In this document: in pieces, positions 43,915 through 54,306 of the stretch
Layout of the letters: every line of letters starts with the position of its first letter
Position numbering within the stretch: position 1 is the stretch's first letter
Source of the DNA: Sepioteuthis lessoniana
Lineage: Eukaryota; Mollusca; Cephalopoda; Myopsida; Loliginidae
Direction of reading: 5' to 3'
Assembly (NCBI GenBank): GCA_963585895.1
Contig: OY757921.1
Span: forward strand, 86,161,177-86,225,176
Length of the DNA: 64,000 bases
Program-made: the position numbers and the translations under genes
The notes under the pieces: model-generated
Told to the model about the DNA's origin: nothing
The model's database searches: none
What the model saw: only the letters and a program-made list of their open reading frames with translations

Positions 43915-44162
43915 ACTTATCATCATCAAGTCGTTCTGATAGCACGGAGTTCCTTAACTTTCTCTCGGGATCTGTCCCTGTAGGTCATTGTTCTTAGCAG
44001 GTCCTCTCGCCATTACCCAGTGTTCGCACAGAGCTAATGCATGTAAAATCTGTGCTGGCCGGCCAATAATGGTTAACCAACCAGCACCTATTTTACATCA
44101 GCTCTGTGCGAACACTGGGTAACGGCTAGAGGCCTGCTAAGAAAGATGGCTGACAGGGACAG
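43915..44162. repeat. LINE 3'-end foldback (copy 2)
   Basis: Starts with the reversed LINE end CATCATCAAGTCGTTCTGAT. Arms 43971-44063 and 44075-44162 are inverted copies: CCATTACCCAGTGTTCGCAC against GTGCGAACACTGGGTAACGG and TCTGTCCCTG against CAGGGACAG. The loop is about 10-12 bp. Compare 36.54-36.78 kb. Confidence 0.85.
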
Positions 44163-44310
44163 CATATCAACCGTTGTAGGTTATTCAATGCCAAGTTGGA
44201 TGGTTGGGCTTAGTGTCATATCCAGGACAGTGGTTGGGGGTGGTCTTGTTAGTGTGTACTAAAGCAGTCGGTGTATTTTACAGCCCCAGCCGACTGGGTA
44301 AGCAATATTT
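44163..44310 (-). repeat. R remnant, tail joined to head (minus)
   Basis: Reversed tail (GCATATCAACCGTTGTAGGT, CAATGCCAAG) passes directly into reversed head (GTGTCATATCCAGGACAGTG, TTTACAGCCCCAGCCGACTG). The body and all repeat units are deleted. Confidence 0.7.
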
Positions 44311-44329
44311 TTGAGTCTATGTATGAGAG

Positions 44330-45190
44330 AGTACTTGATTTCGTCCCATCTTCACCAGAAATTCTCCGGATATCTTCTCTGTCTTACTTTGATGGTTTGT
44401 GAGTTGGGAGGTAGGAGGCCGCACAGACGCTATTTCGTAGGTTACTGCTTTCAGGAATTGTTCAAAACAAGAACATGTCATCATTTTGTTGTTTCCCTCA
44501 AGCTTTTCCTCGATGCGCTTTGTTGAAGTCGAGATGGAGCAGCTATACAATAGTACTGACAGGGCTACAACTAGGAAGAATTCTCGATTTTATCCGAACG
44601 GTTTTTGGTATGCTGACATAGCTTTCAGTAGATGATATATTGCTACCGAGGTATGTGCAATGGTCTACTAATTTCAGAGTTTGCTTTTTATGTGGAGATG
44701 GCACCATCTTATCAAAACATATGAGCTCTGTTTAATCTTAATTCATGTAGAAACCATTATATTTTGTTGCTTGTATCATGCTATGCAGCTGACATTATTT
44801 TGGGTAGGTGTATATACTGTAAGCGATATATCATCTGAGTAACCTTTTTAGAGTGAACTTATTTAATTTTATTAGATCTATTGACGTTCTTGGTTCTTGG
44901 CAGATTATGAATAGGTATGGTGCTAATGCATCTCGTAGCAAGACTCCATCGACAAGGTCAGAGAAATCTGTATCCCCATCAGGTGAGTGAACCATTGCTT
45001 TCGTATTTGGAAAGCGTCTTTACAGTAGTAACTGTTTCTTTGAGGAGACCATATGCTAGAAAATTTGCTTTTCCTTTGTGTATGGAGAATTCTAAAAACA
45101 ACAGTGTTGTCGGGGTTTTTGTAAGTCTTCTTTCGATAATCTGAAGAATCTCGCTCTTTGATTTCTCTGAAAACCTTGACTTCCCTTAGA
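44330..45190 (-). pseudogene. RTE-like LINE, decayed (minus)
   Basis: On the minus strand it keeps, in worn form, the F-S-D-L-V-D-G-V-L-L-R-D-A-L-A-P-Y-L-F-I block (44900-44970), the H.NxYxxE region near 44750, and the C-terminal YNCSISTSTKRIEEKLEGN with ASVRPPTSQL. Too many stops to be coding. Confidence 0.75.
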
Positions 45191-45249
45191 TCTTTCTCAG
45201 CTGCTAACTCTCGTAGAAGATGCCAAACTGTTTGTATTTAATCAGACCC

Positions 45250-45440
45250 CTGCGCCACAAACAGGATGTCGAAAAAGATCAACTTTTGACGGAGAGCACA
45301 GCTAATTTGAATTCAGAGTTTCCTTCAACTAAACAGGTTACCTAACCATGGCCAAAGAACCCAGTCTGCACTAACATCCGGTCGGTGGGACTTAAAAGAC
45401 GTTGACTGTATCCACTTCAGAAAGAGCTGACCTTGATATA
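45250..45440 (-). repeat. SINE-A, diverged and rearranged (minus)
   Basis: TTTGAATTCAGAGTTTCCTT, GGTTACCTAACCATGGCC and GAACCCAGTCTGCAC are reversed SINE-A body. The rest is scrambled. Confidence 0.55.
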
Positions 45441-45459
45441 ACTCTAAATTGGATCCGAT

Positions 45460-45770
45460 GCTTAGACTACTGTTCCAAAGACATGGGGATTGTTGAGTTT
45501 ATATTCAGTGTTATTACACTCAGGTCCACTCTCATCTAGAGTGATAATAATTGGTAGGATCCTGTCTTCTGGCCAAATACATATGTTTAAAAATCATTCA
45601 TAAAATAACCCTATTCGGTTTAACATGCCAGTAAAATCAATCAAACAAAAACTAATCTGCCCTACATCTGCTACAAGAGAGAAGATTGATTTATGGTTTT
45701 TCCTAGAGAATTTAAATAACCTACAATATATGCCATAAACCCCAATAAACCAACCAACCGTTTCTAAACC
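45460..45770 (+). repeat. R body and tail fragments
   Basis: ACACTCAGGTCCACTCTCAT and TTGGTAGGATCCTGTCTTCT are R body. 45715-45770 (AAATAACCTACAATATATGC, CATAAACCCC, CCAACCAACC) is the tail. Repeat units absent. Confidence 0.6.
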
Positions 45771-45774
45771 AAAC

Positions 45775-46149
45775 AAACAACTGAAACTGCCATTGCGTAG
45801 CTTATTTTCTCTCAAAGTAAACCTTTCTTAGGTAAACTGCCTTCCAAGTTTAAATGGCTCCAACTGCGTTGCTAATGACTCATAGCAGGGAGGGGGAGAA
45901 TCGCATTTTTCACATGGATATTTGGTGGAGTGAGAGTAAGTACCTTTGGTTTGACGATACCAATCTCTATAACGTTCAACTACTCCACCCTCCAGTGCTT
46001 TTAAAACTAGTCTTGGCCGAAAGTAGGTCTGATAAAAATTGTTTATTCATTTTTTAGAAGTAAAAAAAAAAAAGAAAAAAAAAGGATGCAAAACATTTTT
46101 ATTTTGAGCAGAGCCTTCTGGTTGCATAAAATATTCCGTAAACAAATTA
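45775..46149. other. No gene seen
   Basis: Unassigned sequence with an A-rich stretch near 46062-46085. Confidence 0.35.
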
Positions 46150-46210
46150 GTTTTGTGTAATTTGGTTAGGTTTGGTCTGGATTCATGGCATATCAAACAT
46201 GGTTAGTTAT

Positions 46211-47297
46211 TGTCGCGAGAGAAATCACGCACACGGCAGCTCAAACCGTGCACGAATATGCCTGGCGTGTTAAAAGATATCAGGGGGAGAGAAACGGGTA
46301 ATTGGTGATATCAAACTCACATCCTTCTGATCATGAATCCTGTTTGACGTAAGGACTACCTACGCGCTGGCACGCATGTAAATTACCACATTGTGCGATT
46401 GACCCGGATGTGGCATTTTGGTGTCATCATTAAAGACCTGCCTAAATGTACCGAAATGATGGCGTTTTGAGTCTTGCTGACGCATGACAAGAGACAAGAT
46501 TGGATGTAGGACTGCTACAGAAGATTGTTGCAAGCAAAAAGGAATCTCTAGGAAGAAGCAAAGAGAACTGTTATTTTCAGCGTAGAAATTCGGCTGTCCA
46601 CCTTATATAAAGAAGAAGAAACTGTAAAAGCACTCGAAATTAATTCCATGTGTTCAATTACAAGAGACTCTTTTCTTTCTGTTACCCCATTTAACTTGTT
46701 GGCGACTTCTCTGTATGTAGAAGGCTGCAAAAATTGTCTGAAGAAAGGAAAAAACAGAGACGACGATACCTTTTAAGTTTCATCTTTATTTTACGGTTTA
46801 AAACGGCCATTCGGTAGCGTCGTGTTGTTTTCCCGAACAAATAGACATATTCATATTTTTAAAACAAGGTGTTGAAATATATTCGTCATTTTCGGTGGAT
46901 AATGAGTTCATCGTCTGTGGTTATGTCCAGCAGTTTTTTTTGTGAGGGACACGGCTGCTAATATGAGTGTCATTTTTAAGGTAAAAGGTTGTCTAGAATT
47001 CATGTTCAATAAAGGCTGCTCCCGGTGGGAGAATGAGCCATCCTGCCGCTAAGCAGACACGTGGTCTTCCCTACTGTCAGCAGGAGAAAAGTAGTTCTTG
47101 CCAGTCCATGTGGTCACTTCTGAATGTGAACGAATTTCTCTTTAGTACCGATAGGGTCATTACTTTAGGTATACGCTGCTCCAACTTCCTGGCAGGGGCT
47201 TTTGGGAACTGCTACACTTATTAATTCATTTTATTTTTATTTTTATTAATCTCCACACATTTTGGGAGCAAGAATATTTATCCCCCCTATTCTTTCA
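46211..47297 (+). mobile_element. Solo LTR, 1,087 bp, 5-bp target-site duplication
   Basis: Starts TGTCGCGAGAGAAATCACGC and ends CTATTCTTTCA, the TG...CA of an LTR. GTTAT lies at 46206-46210 and again at 47298-47302, and the R tail continues on both sides. A TATATAA at about 46604 and an AATAAA at about 47008 are in the right order for a plus-strand LTR promoter and polyadenylation site. No ORF of note. Only one copy is in the window, so its internal region and superfamily are unknown. Confidence 0.75.
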
Positions 47298-47599
47298 GTT
47301 ATTTCATGTCAAATCTTGATTTTACATCTATATTAAATATATGATTTGAGAACACATTTTGTTGATACTGACATTTATATAATCAAACAGTTCTATTTTT
47401 TAAAAATATTTTATATTGTATTAGTCATTTGTTTGCACTCAGATTAAATGTCAAACAGTTCTATTTGACCCATAGATAAGACCCTACCTGGTACTACCAC
47501 TCTGGGTAAAAGCTGACCTGGGAGCAATAGCAATGAAGTGGTACTCAACATTCCCCAAATCTCCAAGGATGGAACCTCATCATCAGATAGTTTAATCTC

Positions 47600-48080
47600 G
47601 ATCATATGGAAATCAGACCTGACCGATAAAATGAAACGCAGTTTCTTCCAGGCAGCGGTCGTATCAATACTGCTATATGGTTGCACTACTTGGACACTAA
47701 CTAAACGGCTGGAGAAGAAGCTAGACGACAATTACAAAATAATGTTGCGAGCAATATTGAACAAGTCTTGGCAGCAACACCCCACAAGGCATCAACTATA
47801 CGGCCACCTACCGCCCATCACGAAAACTATCAAAGCTAGACGAAACAGATATGCAGGACACTGCTGGAGAAGCAGGGACGAGATCATAAGTGATGTACTC
47901 CTATGGACCCCCACATATGGCCGAGCAAAAGCAGGACGATCAGCTCGAACATACATACAACAGCTATGTGAGGATACGGGATGTAGCCCTGAAGACTTGC
48001 CAGAGGTGATGAACGATAGGGAGAAGTGGCGATAGAGGGTCAGAGATATCCGTGCTTGCGGCACGACATGATGATGATGA
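47600..48080 (+). mobile_element. RTE-like LINE, 5'-truncated, best-preserved 3' end
   Basis: A clean reading frame from IIWKSDLTDKMKRSFFQAAV through LLYGCTTWTLTKRLEKKLDD, RAILNKSWQQHPTRHQLYGH, LPPITKTIKARRNRYAGHCW, RSRDEIISDVLLWTP and IQQLCEDTGCSPEDLPEVMN to one stop in REKWR*RVRDIRACGTT, then (ATG)n. It is only the C-terminal ~155 codons, dropped into an R body. Likely the youngest LINE here. Confidence 0.9.
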
Positions 48081-48189
48081 TATCTACTACACTCTTTGGT
48101 AGGGGTCTGACGACTCTGTTGAGATGCTGTTGGTGTATTCTACAGCCCAGGTAAACTGGGCTATTAAACAAACTCGATTGAATTTAACA

Positions 48190-48461
48190 AATTTTTGGTA
48201 TATTAATTTTCCAAGACATGTAGGGGGAAATATTATGGAATAACCCAATGGGCGATGATTCAATTATGTAATTAGCTTTTAATTTGCGTTCCTAAAACGA
48301 ATAGCAGTAAAATTTATATATGCAAATCGGTTTACAGTTTCCTGCAGACCTTAACAAGCGATTGAAAATTCCTAATTGAAAGTTGTAATCGGCTTACAGT
48401 TTCACTTTGAGTTGGATCAAGCCCCTAGCAGAATGGTGAGCCGTATCATACATGCACATAA

Positions 48462-48499
<38 letters not shown>

Positions 48500-48708
48500 A
48501 TATATATATATATATATATTAGAAAAAATCTTATCTGGTGAAAAAAAAACTAGACGTGGCAAATATACCTGTTACTTGGTGGCAAGAGCAGATTAATTTT
48601 CTTGTGAAAGGGAAATATTTTAGGGTGCAAAATGATGATCACTTTTCAGATTATTTCACCAAAACTTTTCGTATGAAACCTACCAACACTTTATATATAT
48701 ATATATAT

Positions 48709-48740
<32 letters not shown>
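48190..48740. other. No gene seen; two microsatellites
   Basis: (CA)n(TA)n at about 48463-48520 and (TA)n at 48692-48740. The sequence between (48530-48690) is unassigned. Confidence 0.5.
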
Positions 48741-48743
<3 letters not shown>

Positions 48744-48744
48744 A

Positions 48745-49030
48745 TTTTGACTATTGTCTTCATTTTCATTATTATATTCCCAACGTTACGCCCGATGCTC
48801 CTTTCGGCCTCATTCGTGTATTTCATGTCAAATTAGGGAGCCGAAACCGAAGTTTGAACTGACCATTTTTTTAAATTCATCGGTGGTAGGTTGTTCTAAT
48901 TCCTTTAATCATGAACAGCAACAAGTTTTAAACTTTAATAAGCTTTCAAAGTAAATTACCAATCGGTAGATCTCGAACCCAGTTGATCTATGTATCGAAA
49001 GCTAACTTTCACCGATCAGTACCTCAACTT
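48745..49030 (-). mobile_element. SINE-E (minus)
   Basis: Reversed end GACTATTGTCTTCATTTTCA, the hammerhead-like block (CGTTACGCCCGATGCTCCTT, CGGCCTCATTCGTG), CATGTCAAATTAGGGAG, and a reversed box-B-like TCTCGAACCCAGTTG near 48973. The core is worn (CGAATGA for CTGAAGA; GTAA for GAAA). Confidence 0.6.
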
Positions 49031-49415
49031 CAGCTTTTACCATCTCTATAATGTAAAGAAAGGAATCGTTTGTTGCCTGCGGCATCAAGTAAAAACCATT
49101 AGTCGTGACAGCGATGCATATCAAGAAGAAATGAAGAGCTTTGCAGACAACTAGCATTGCAACATCTACCCAGAAATCATAACATCAGCTCCAAGAAATC
49201 TGGATCGAACCACAAAAAAAAAAAAACAATACCCGAAAACTCACCACTGACTGTCTGTCCTTTGTTAAAGGCCTAGCCCAAAAGATTTTTTTAAATATGT
49301 AGTTCATATAATATCAGGACAATATTCGGAAATGGTACGACTCTTCGAAAAATCTCTTCCAAGTCAAGCCCAGGACAGAATATATGACCAAGAATTGCGT
49401 GTACTCCATCCCAAG
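49031..49415. other. No gene seen
   Basis: Unassigned. An A run is near 49212. Confidence 0.35.
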
Positions 49416-49500
49416 TTGGCAACCGTAGTCGAGGGCGACTTGAAGGTTTCTTTTCAGTAGCTACAACACCGAGGTGCGAGACATGCCACCCACAAAAAGT
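49416..49500 (-). repeat. SINE-C 3' fragment (minus)
   Basis: GGCAACCGTAGTCGAGGGCG and AGCTACAACACCGAGGTG are the reversed 3' end. Confidence 0.7.
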
Positions 49501-49568
49501 AAAGAAAGACGAAGACCGAAAGGCAGTATGTGTAAAATAGAAAAGTCGGGCAAGGCTGAATATTTATA

Positions 49569-49862
49569 CGTATTTACCAACCCCTCCGCTTGTGCAGGAT
49601 ATGACACAAGGTCAATTTTTAAGCGGAGTTTAACAGGTTTGAATTCAGAGTTTTCCTTCCCCTCGACAAGTTGCCTCCCCAAGGCTGAAGAACCTAGTCT
49701 TCCCTACTATTTAGCCATAGCTGGAGGAAGAATAAAGTGGATTATTACCTTTCCCAAGGGTATTAGTGCTATGTGAAATGCAATCAGTCTCATCCAGGAA
49801 TTGAACTCGTGTCGCTGTGTCCATTTCCTACGACGATAACCATTACACCACGGGCACCTAAA
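49569..49862 (-). mobile_element. SINE-A, full length, 17-bp duplication
   Basis: TTTACCAACCCCTCCGCTTG to CATTACACCACGGGCACCT, complete and little changed. Flanks AAGGCTGAATATTTATA (49552-49568) and AAGGCTGACTATTTATA (49863-49879) match at 16 of 17 bases. Confidence 0.9.
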
Positions 49863-49879
49863 AAGGCTGACTATTTATA

Positions 49880-50104
49880 GAAAAAAAAGCCCTTTTCAGA
49901 TGAAGTTATAATAATATAAAGGAAAGAACATGGTAAAAAAGATATCTGAAAGAAACAGCGTATACGTTGTGCTACAGAAACCTGTTGAGCAAAGTATAGG
50001 AATGGATACGATATGAGAACCAATAATCAAAAAGGCTAGATGAAAAAATCACTATGAGCTAAGTTAAAAAAAAAAAAAAAACTCATACATAATAGTGATA
50101 AGTA
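49880..50104. other. No gene seen
   Basis: A-rich unassigned sequence. Confidence 0.35.
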
Positions 50105-50480
50105 GTGTCTCATGGGTTGACGGAGACATTACGGTTATAAGTTCCAAAAATCAATTTTGAATTGTTCTGTAGGGAACATGGTTAGTTGAAAGAACTTCTA
50201 AGTGAAAACCATCTGGATGTTACTGGTTCAATCTCAACTCCGGGTAAATGTCGTAAATACTTACAAACACTTAACACTTGCACTCAGTCCTATTGAGTGC
50301 CATTGAAGTTAACTCCTATTGTTAACTGAAAGAAAAATATATTTCACCGTGGATTAAATAAAGGAGACGGTCGATGTTGTGTGTGAGATCCACCTGAAGA
50401 AAGCCGAAAGATGTATCGGCCGAAACGCTATGAATATAACGATGAAGACAATAGTCCGAATACTGAAAGAGATAAGAATT
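50105..50480 (+). mobile_element. SINE-E with best hammerhead-like core
   Basis: Box-B-like TTACTGGTTCAATCTC near 50220, then GTGGATTAAATAAAGGAGAC. The core follows: CTGAAGA at 50394-50400, a GCCGA/TCGGC stem with 8-base loop, and GAAA at 50422-50425, matching CUGANGA-stem II-GAAA. It ends CGATGAAGACAATAGTCCGA. No NUH cleavage site in a paired position is obvious, so activity is doubtful. (CA)n follows at 50515-50570. Confidence 0.6.
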
Positions 50481-50513
50481 ATCAAAGTTTATCTAAGAAA
50501 TTTACTCTGATCA

Positions 50514-50546
<33 letters not shown>

Positions 50547-50580
50547 CACTTACACACACACACCGCACACAAAGAAGTTG

Positions 50581-50857
50581 TCTAAAAGTGTTATCCATTT
50601 TTATGTAAGTTCTTTAAGAGTATCTTTTTAAACTCTCCAACTGTTCATTATTTTTGTCAACACAATAGTGAAGTCTTCCCCAGTTTGAACACGTAATATC
50701 ATCTCAAATTGATAATCACATAGAAATATCAATATTTCTTCTCAGTTGTGATTGGTTACATGAATGTAGTGACAGGGATTATGAATATGTAGAGATTGAA
50801 ATTATATAATAAATTCTATTCCATAAAGTTTTTAACATAAAACCTAAATTATACAGT

Positions 50858-50898
<41 letters not shown>

Positions 50899-51115
50899 CG
50901 TTCTGGTTAGGGAACGCTTGTAATATTAAATAAAGGACAAACCACGATATGAGAGGAAATAGAGATATATTCTCAGGAAAAAAGTATATAGATTAGAGAG
51001 ACTATTAGTAGACTAGAACATAGGATTAGTGAATACAGAATAAAGATATAGTCCAACGATAGTATTGGCTTCCGTTATTACGGTAGCAAGTAAGGTGATC
51101 TAGTGCGATCTCCAT
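50581..51115. other. No gene seen; (TA)n
   Basis: (TA)n at about 50860-50896. The 220 bp left of the LTR (50897-51115) would be its downstream flank in element orientation, but no tRNA primer site is clear. Confidence 0.4.
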
Positions 51116-51896
51116 TGTTATGTTTTGACCTGTTGACCCGGCCAAAAATGCCATTCAAGGTAGTGCACCGGAAGGAAGTGACACATTCTGATGGCAGTTA
51201 TGAGAGGAAATCGCGTGGGGGGAAATTGGCTGATGAAATGGGACGAGGTAAAAAAGATCCCATTATACTCTCATAGACTGACGCACCGGAAGAGAGTGAC
51301 CTCTGAACTGGATGACAGTTATTTCCGCTCGATGATGATCACACAGGCCATTCCAAAGAAAGCGGAAGTGACACATCCCGGTCGCTAGATATCGGAAGGA
51401 GTTGCGGAGGCGTGTCCATATCACCGCGTGGGAGTTTGAAGGTAATATAAGGCCGACGAATTGAACAGAGGACAGTTGAGTTCCGTTCAGTTGGGTTCAA
51501 CGAGCCAGTGGAGACAGGCGAGTAGAGTTTAGGAGGTAGACGAGTTGTAGTAAGGAAAGCCAGTGCTCCAGTTGAGCAACCATGGAGAACAAGAAAGACA
51601 CAACGCTGACGGCCATAACTTCGGGGTCAAAATATTTCAGTAATGCTCGGTCCCCAGCTCCCTCTCACACGCAAACTTGGAACAACCCTTTCGAAACTTA
51701 CAAATAAAGATGTGAGGTAAAATATTATTAAAGAAGTCTTCCTGCGTCTTCCTTCCTGCGTCTTCCTTCCTGCGTGCGTCGTTTGTTCCTGTGTCTTTAT
51801 CATTGTGCGTCTGTTTAATTATTTTTTGTGTCGCTATGATGCTGCATGAACATGTATATGCGTATATAAGCATATTTATTATGTGAGTATATAACA
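51116..51896 (-). mobile_element. LTR, TGTTATAT family (minus)
   Basis: On the minus strand it starts TGTTATATACTCACATAATA and ends TCAAAACATAACA, with ATTTTACCTCACATCTTTAT and GAGGGAGCTGGGGACCGAGC inside as in the copies at 27.2 and 39.5 kb. Three rounds of CTTCCTGCGTCTTC-type repeat lie near 51740. No target-site duplication found (TCCAT/GTCTC), so it may be a broken element rather than a simple solo LTR. Confidence 0.75.
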
Positions 51897-51899
51897 GTC

Positions 51900-52028
51900 T
51901 CCAACGCTCTGATACTATTCCTATAAGAGACTGCTCTCACCTTCTAGTTTGCCCTGGTATTAGTAGCAACTGCTATAGATGGCAGATGGACTTGTTCATT
52001 TTGTGGAAAAAGTTGGGTAATACCAACA

Positions 52029-52086
<58 letters not shown>

Positions 52087-52318
52087 TATCCTCATCCTCA
52101 TCAAGGAGCACTGAAAGCTCTAATATCCCCGATTCTCTCTCTCTCTCTCTCTCTTTCTCCATCCGTCTCTATCATACATCGCTCCCGGCAGGACTTGCAA
52201 ACTACGTCTCCTGTCTTGATGTATGTAAGTTCTTAGTCGCCAGCCAACACAGACCCGTCTTTGTGTCGGACTGCAGCGAAGAACGTCACTTATGAAGTCG
52301 TCCTTGCTTATACTTGTT
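51900..52318 (-). pseudogene. LINE 3' end fragment (minus), with (TA)n
   Basis: (TA)n at 52028-52086, a CATCCTCATC end near 52090, (CT)n at 52134-52154, then reversed LINE C-terminus (CCCGGCAGGACTTGCAAACT, CACTTATGAAGTCGTCCTTG). Sequence at 51900-52027 is unassigned. Confidence 0.6.
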
Positions 52319-52870
52319 CAGTCAGCTGGAGTTATAAGATATACCGACTGCATCTCTGCTGTGGAGTAAGCCCTTCATCCCAAGAAGTGTCCTCGTTGGG
52401 ACATTAAACAATCTGATGGTGAGGATTTAGTTCCGAAGCTTTTGGGAAAGTGGAAAACCCCTTCATTGCCATTGACCCCAGGTGTTCTCTGCCCCGGATC
52501 GATGGCACCGGATAAGGTTCTGTGTAAGGGTTAAAAAAAACTGCTTGACATTTAAAATGTGAGCAAACAAGTGACTATTGTTATATTGAATTTTTAGAAA
52601 TAGAACCTTTTGATCATTTAACTTATCTTATATAATTTTTGATCATTTAACTTATCTTATATAATTTTTGCTGATAAATTTCATTACTTTGAAGCATTTA
52701 ACTGTGTGCAAATGAATGGTTTGAATAAAATAATTAGAGTTTAAACTATTCAACTTTGTACATATAAATGATTAATCGTAGATAAAATTATTAGTATTAG
52801 ATAGAAATACTTAAAACTATTAAAGCGTGAGCAGAAAATGAGCCTGGGCTCATTGAAACTGTTATCAAGA
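52310..52870 (+). repeat. Element R with beta units
   Basis: Head CAGTCAGCTGGAGTTATAAG, body (TTCATTGCCATTGACCCCAG, CGATGGCACCGGATAAGGTT), then mixed units including a perfect 29-bp doubling at 52620-52677 and beta units to about 52840. Confidence 0.75.
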
Positions 52871-52889
52871 AAATTTATTAAATACTATA

Positions 52890-53660
52890 TATACAATGAA
52901 TAACCAATAATGGTTGATATGCCATAAAACCCAATCAAACTAAATCATATATATTTGATATATTTGTATAAAGAGGATTAGGCATTGAATAACCAATAAT
53001 GGTTGATATGCCATAAAACCCAACCAAACCAAATCATATATATTTGATATATATGTATAAAAAGAAGTAGGCATTAAATTACCTACCATGGTTGATATGC
53101 CACAAAACCCAACAAAACGAAATCATATATATTTAATATATATGTATAAAGAGGATTTAGCATTAAATGAACTACAATGGTTGATATATCATAAAACCTA
53201 ACGAAACCAAATCATATTATTTAATATATATGTATAAAAAGGACAAGGCATTAAATGGCCTACAATCCTATTTACCAACCTCTCCGCAGGATATGACACA
53301 AGGTCAATTTTTAAGCGGTGTTTAACTGGTTTGAATTCAGTGTTTTCCTTCTCCTAGACTAGTTGCCTCACTAAGGCTGAGGAAAACAGTCTGTCCTACT
53401 ATTTACCCAAAGCTGGAGGGAGAATAATTGGATTCATACCTTTCCCAAGAGTATTAGTGCTATGTGAAATGCAATCTGTCTCGTCCAAGATTTTAACTCG
53501 TGTCGCCGTGTCCATTTCCTACGGCGATAACCATTTAACCACGGTGTGAACCTCAACCTCCCGTTCAGACACAGGAACTCGGCTCACTGCTTTTTCTCAT
53601 GGCCTGCAATGGTTGATATGCAATAAAACACAATCAAACCAACTCTAACTCGGATTAGTA
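52890..53660 (+). repeat. 89-bp tandem array of the shared SINE tail
   Basis: GGTTGATAT starts at 52912, 53001, 53090 and 53179, and once more at 53611 beyond a SINE-A. With the insertion and one duplication removed, spacings are 89, 89, 89 and 88 bp. Each unit is GGCATTAAAT...GGTTGATATGCCATAAAACC plus a TATATATTTGATATATATG spacer. Confidence 0.88.
53267..53598 (-). mobile_element. SINE-A with 5' extra sequence, 12-bp duplication
   Basis: Complete minus-strand SINE-A, followed beyond its head by ~50 bp (GAACCTCAACCTCCCGTTCA...CTGCTTTTTCTC) that is not SINE-A. Flanks ATGGCCTACAAT (53255-53266) and ATGGCCTGCAAT (53599-53610) enclose both, so they inserted together. The extra piece has a homologue at 55.02-55.07 kb. 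Confidence 0.85.
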
Positions 53661-54020
53661 GTACATGTAAGGGTCCAATGTACGGGTTGATTAGACCCGT
53701 TTAAAAATTATTCATATTCACTTGGATTATATGCAAAACACACACTAAAAATCAACTACATAAAAAAAGTAGATATGAACGTGCAATATGCATGAGTCCA
53801 TAATCTCAGTATAAAATAACCCTGAACGAAGATTTAGCATTAAATAAACTTTAATAGTGAACATACTATAAAACCAAACCAAACCAAACCAATCGTTATT
53901 TCTCTATATGGAATGTTCATTTTATTGTAAGGCACAGTAGGTTTTAAGAGTCCGTCTCTACATTTACGAAACGTGTGAAACACTTTATGATTGTATCTTT
54001 CAATTATCCTAGCACTTCCG
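53661..54020 (+). repeat. R-like body trace and tail
   Basis: GGATTAGTAGTACATGTAAG resembles R body. 53835-53900 (TTTAGCATTAAATAAACTTT, ATAAAACCAAACCAAACC) is the tail. The rest is unassigned. Confidence 0.5.
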
Positions 54021-54024
54021 AATA

Positions 54025-54260
54025 TTTTTGGAGCTTATGGTCCGGGAGACTGGGGTTCAATCCTTGGTCAAGTTATACCAAAAGCTCAAAAAATGGTACT
54101 TGATACCACCTTGCTTAACAGTCAATATTATAAGGTACGGATCATGGGTAAAGTGGAGCAATCTATGGAAAGGAGTAGCACCCTTCCCTACAATTCGGTG
54201 TTGGAGCTATTGAAAAGGGAGCCTTTTGGCCGCCCTCGACTTAGGTTACTAACTTTACTT
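54025..54260 (+). repeat. SINE-C, head partly missing
   Basis: GTCCGGGAGACTGGGGTTCA, AAAATGGTACTTGATACCAC, GGAAAGGAGTAGCACCCTTC, CCGCCCTCGACTTAGG. The frames through it are incidental. Confidence 0.8.
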
Positions 54261-54306
54261 ATGAAATGCTATCTATTTGGATATACGCTTTGCTTTGCTT
54301 TGATTT

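Larger units (their letters stand above)
46150..48165 (-). repeat. Element R (minus) carrying an LTR and a LINE
   Basis: Reversed tail starts TTTGGTTAGGTTTGGTCTGG, is cut at 46210, and resumes at 47303 (TTTCATGTCAAATCTTG). Repeat units to about 47460, then body (CATAGATAAGACCCTACCTG, CAACATTCCCCAAATCTCC). A LINE splits it at about 47600-48080; the head ends at 48165 (GTATTCTACAGCCCAGG). Confidence 0.8.
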
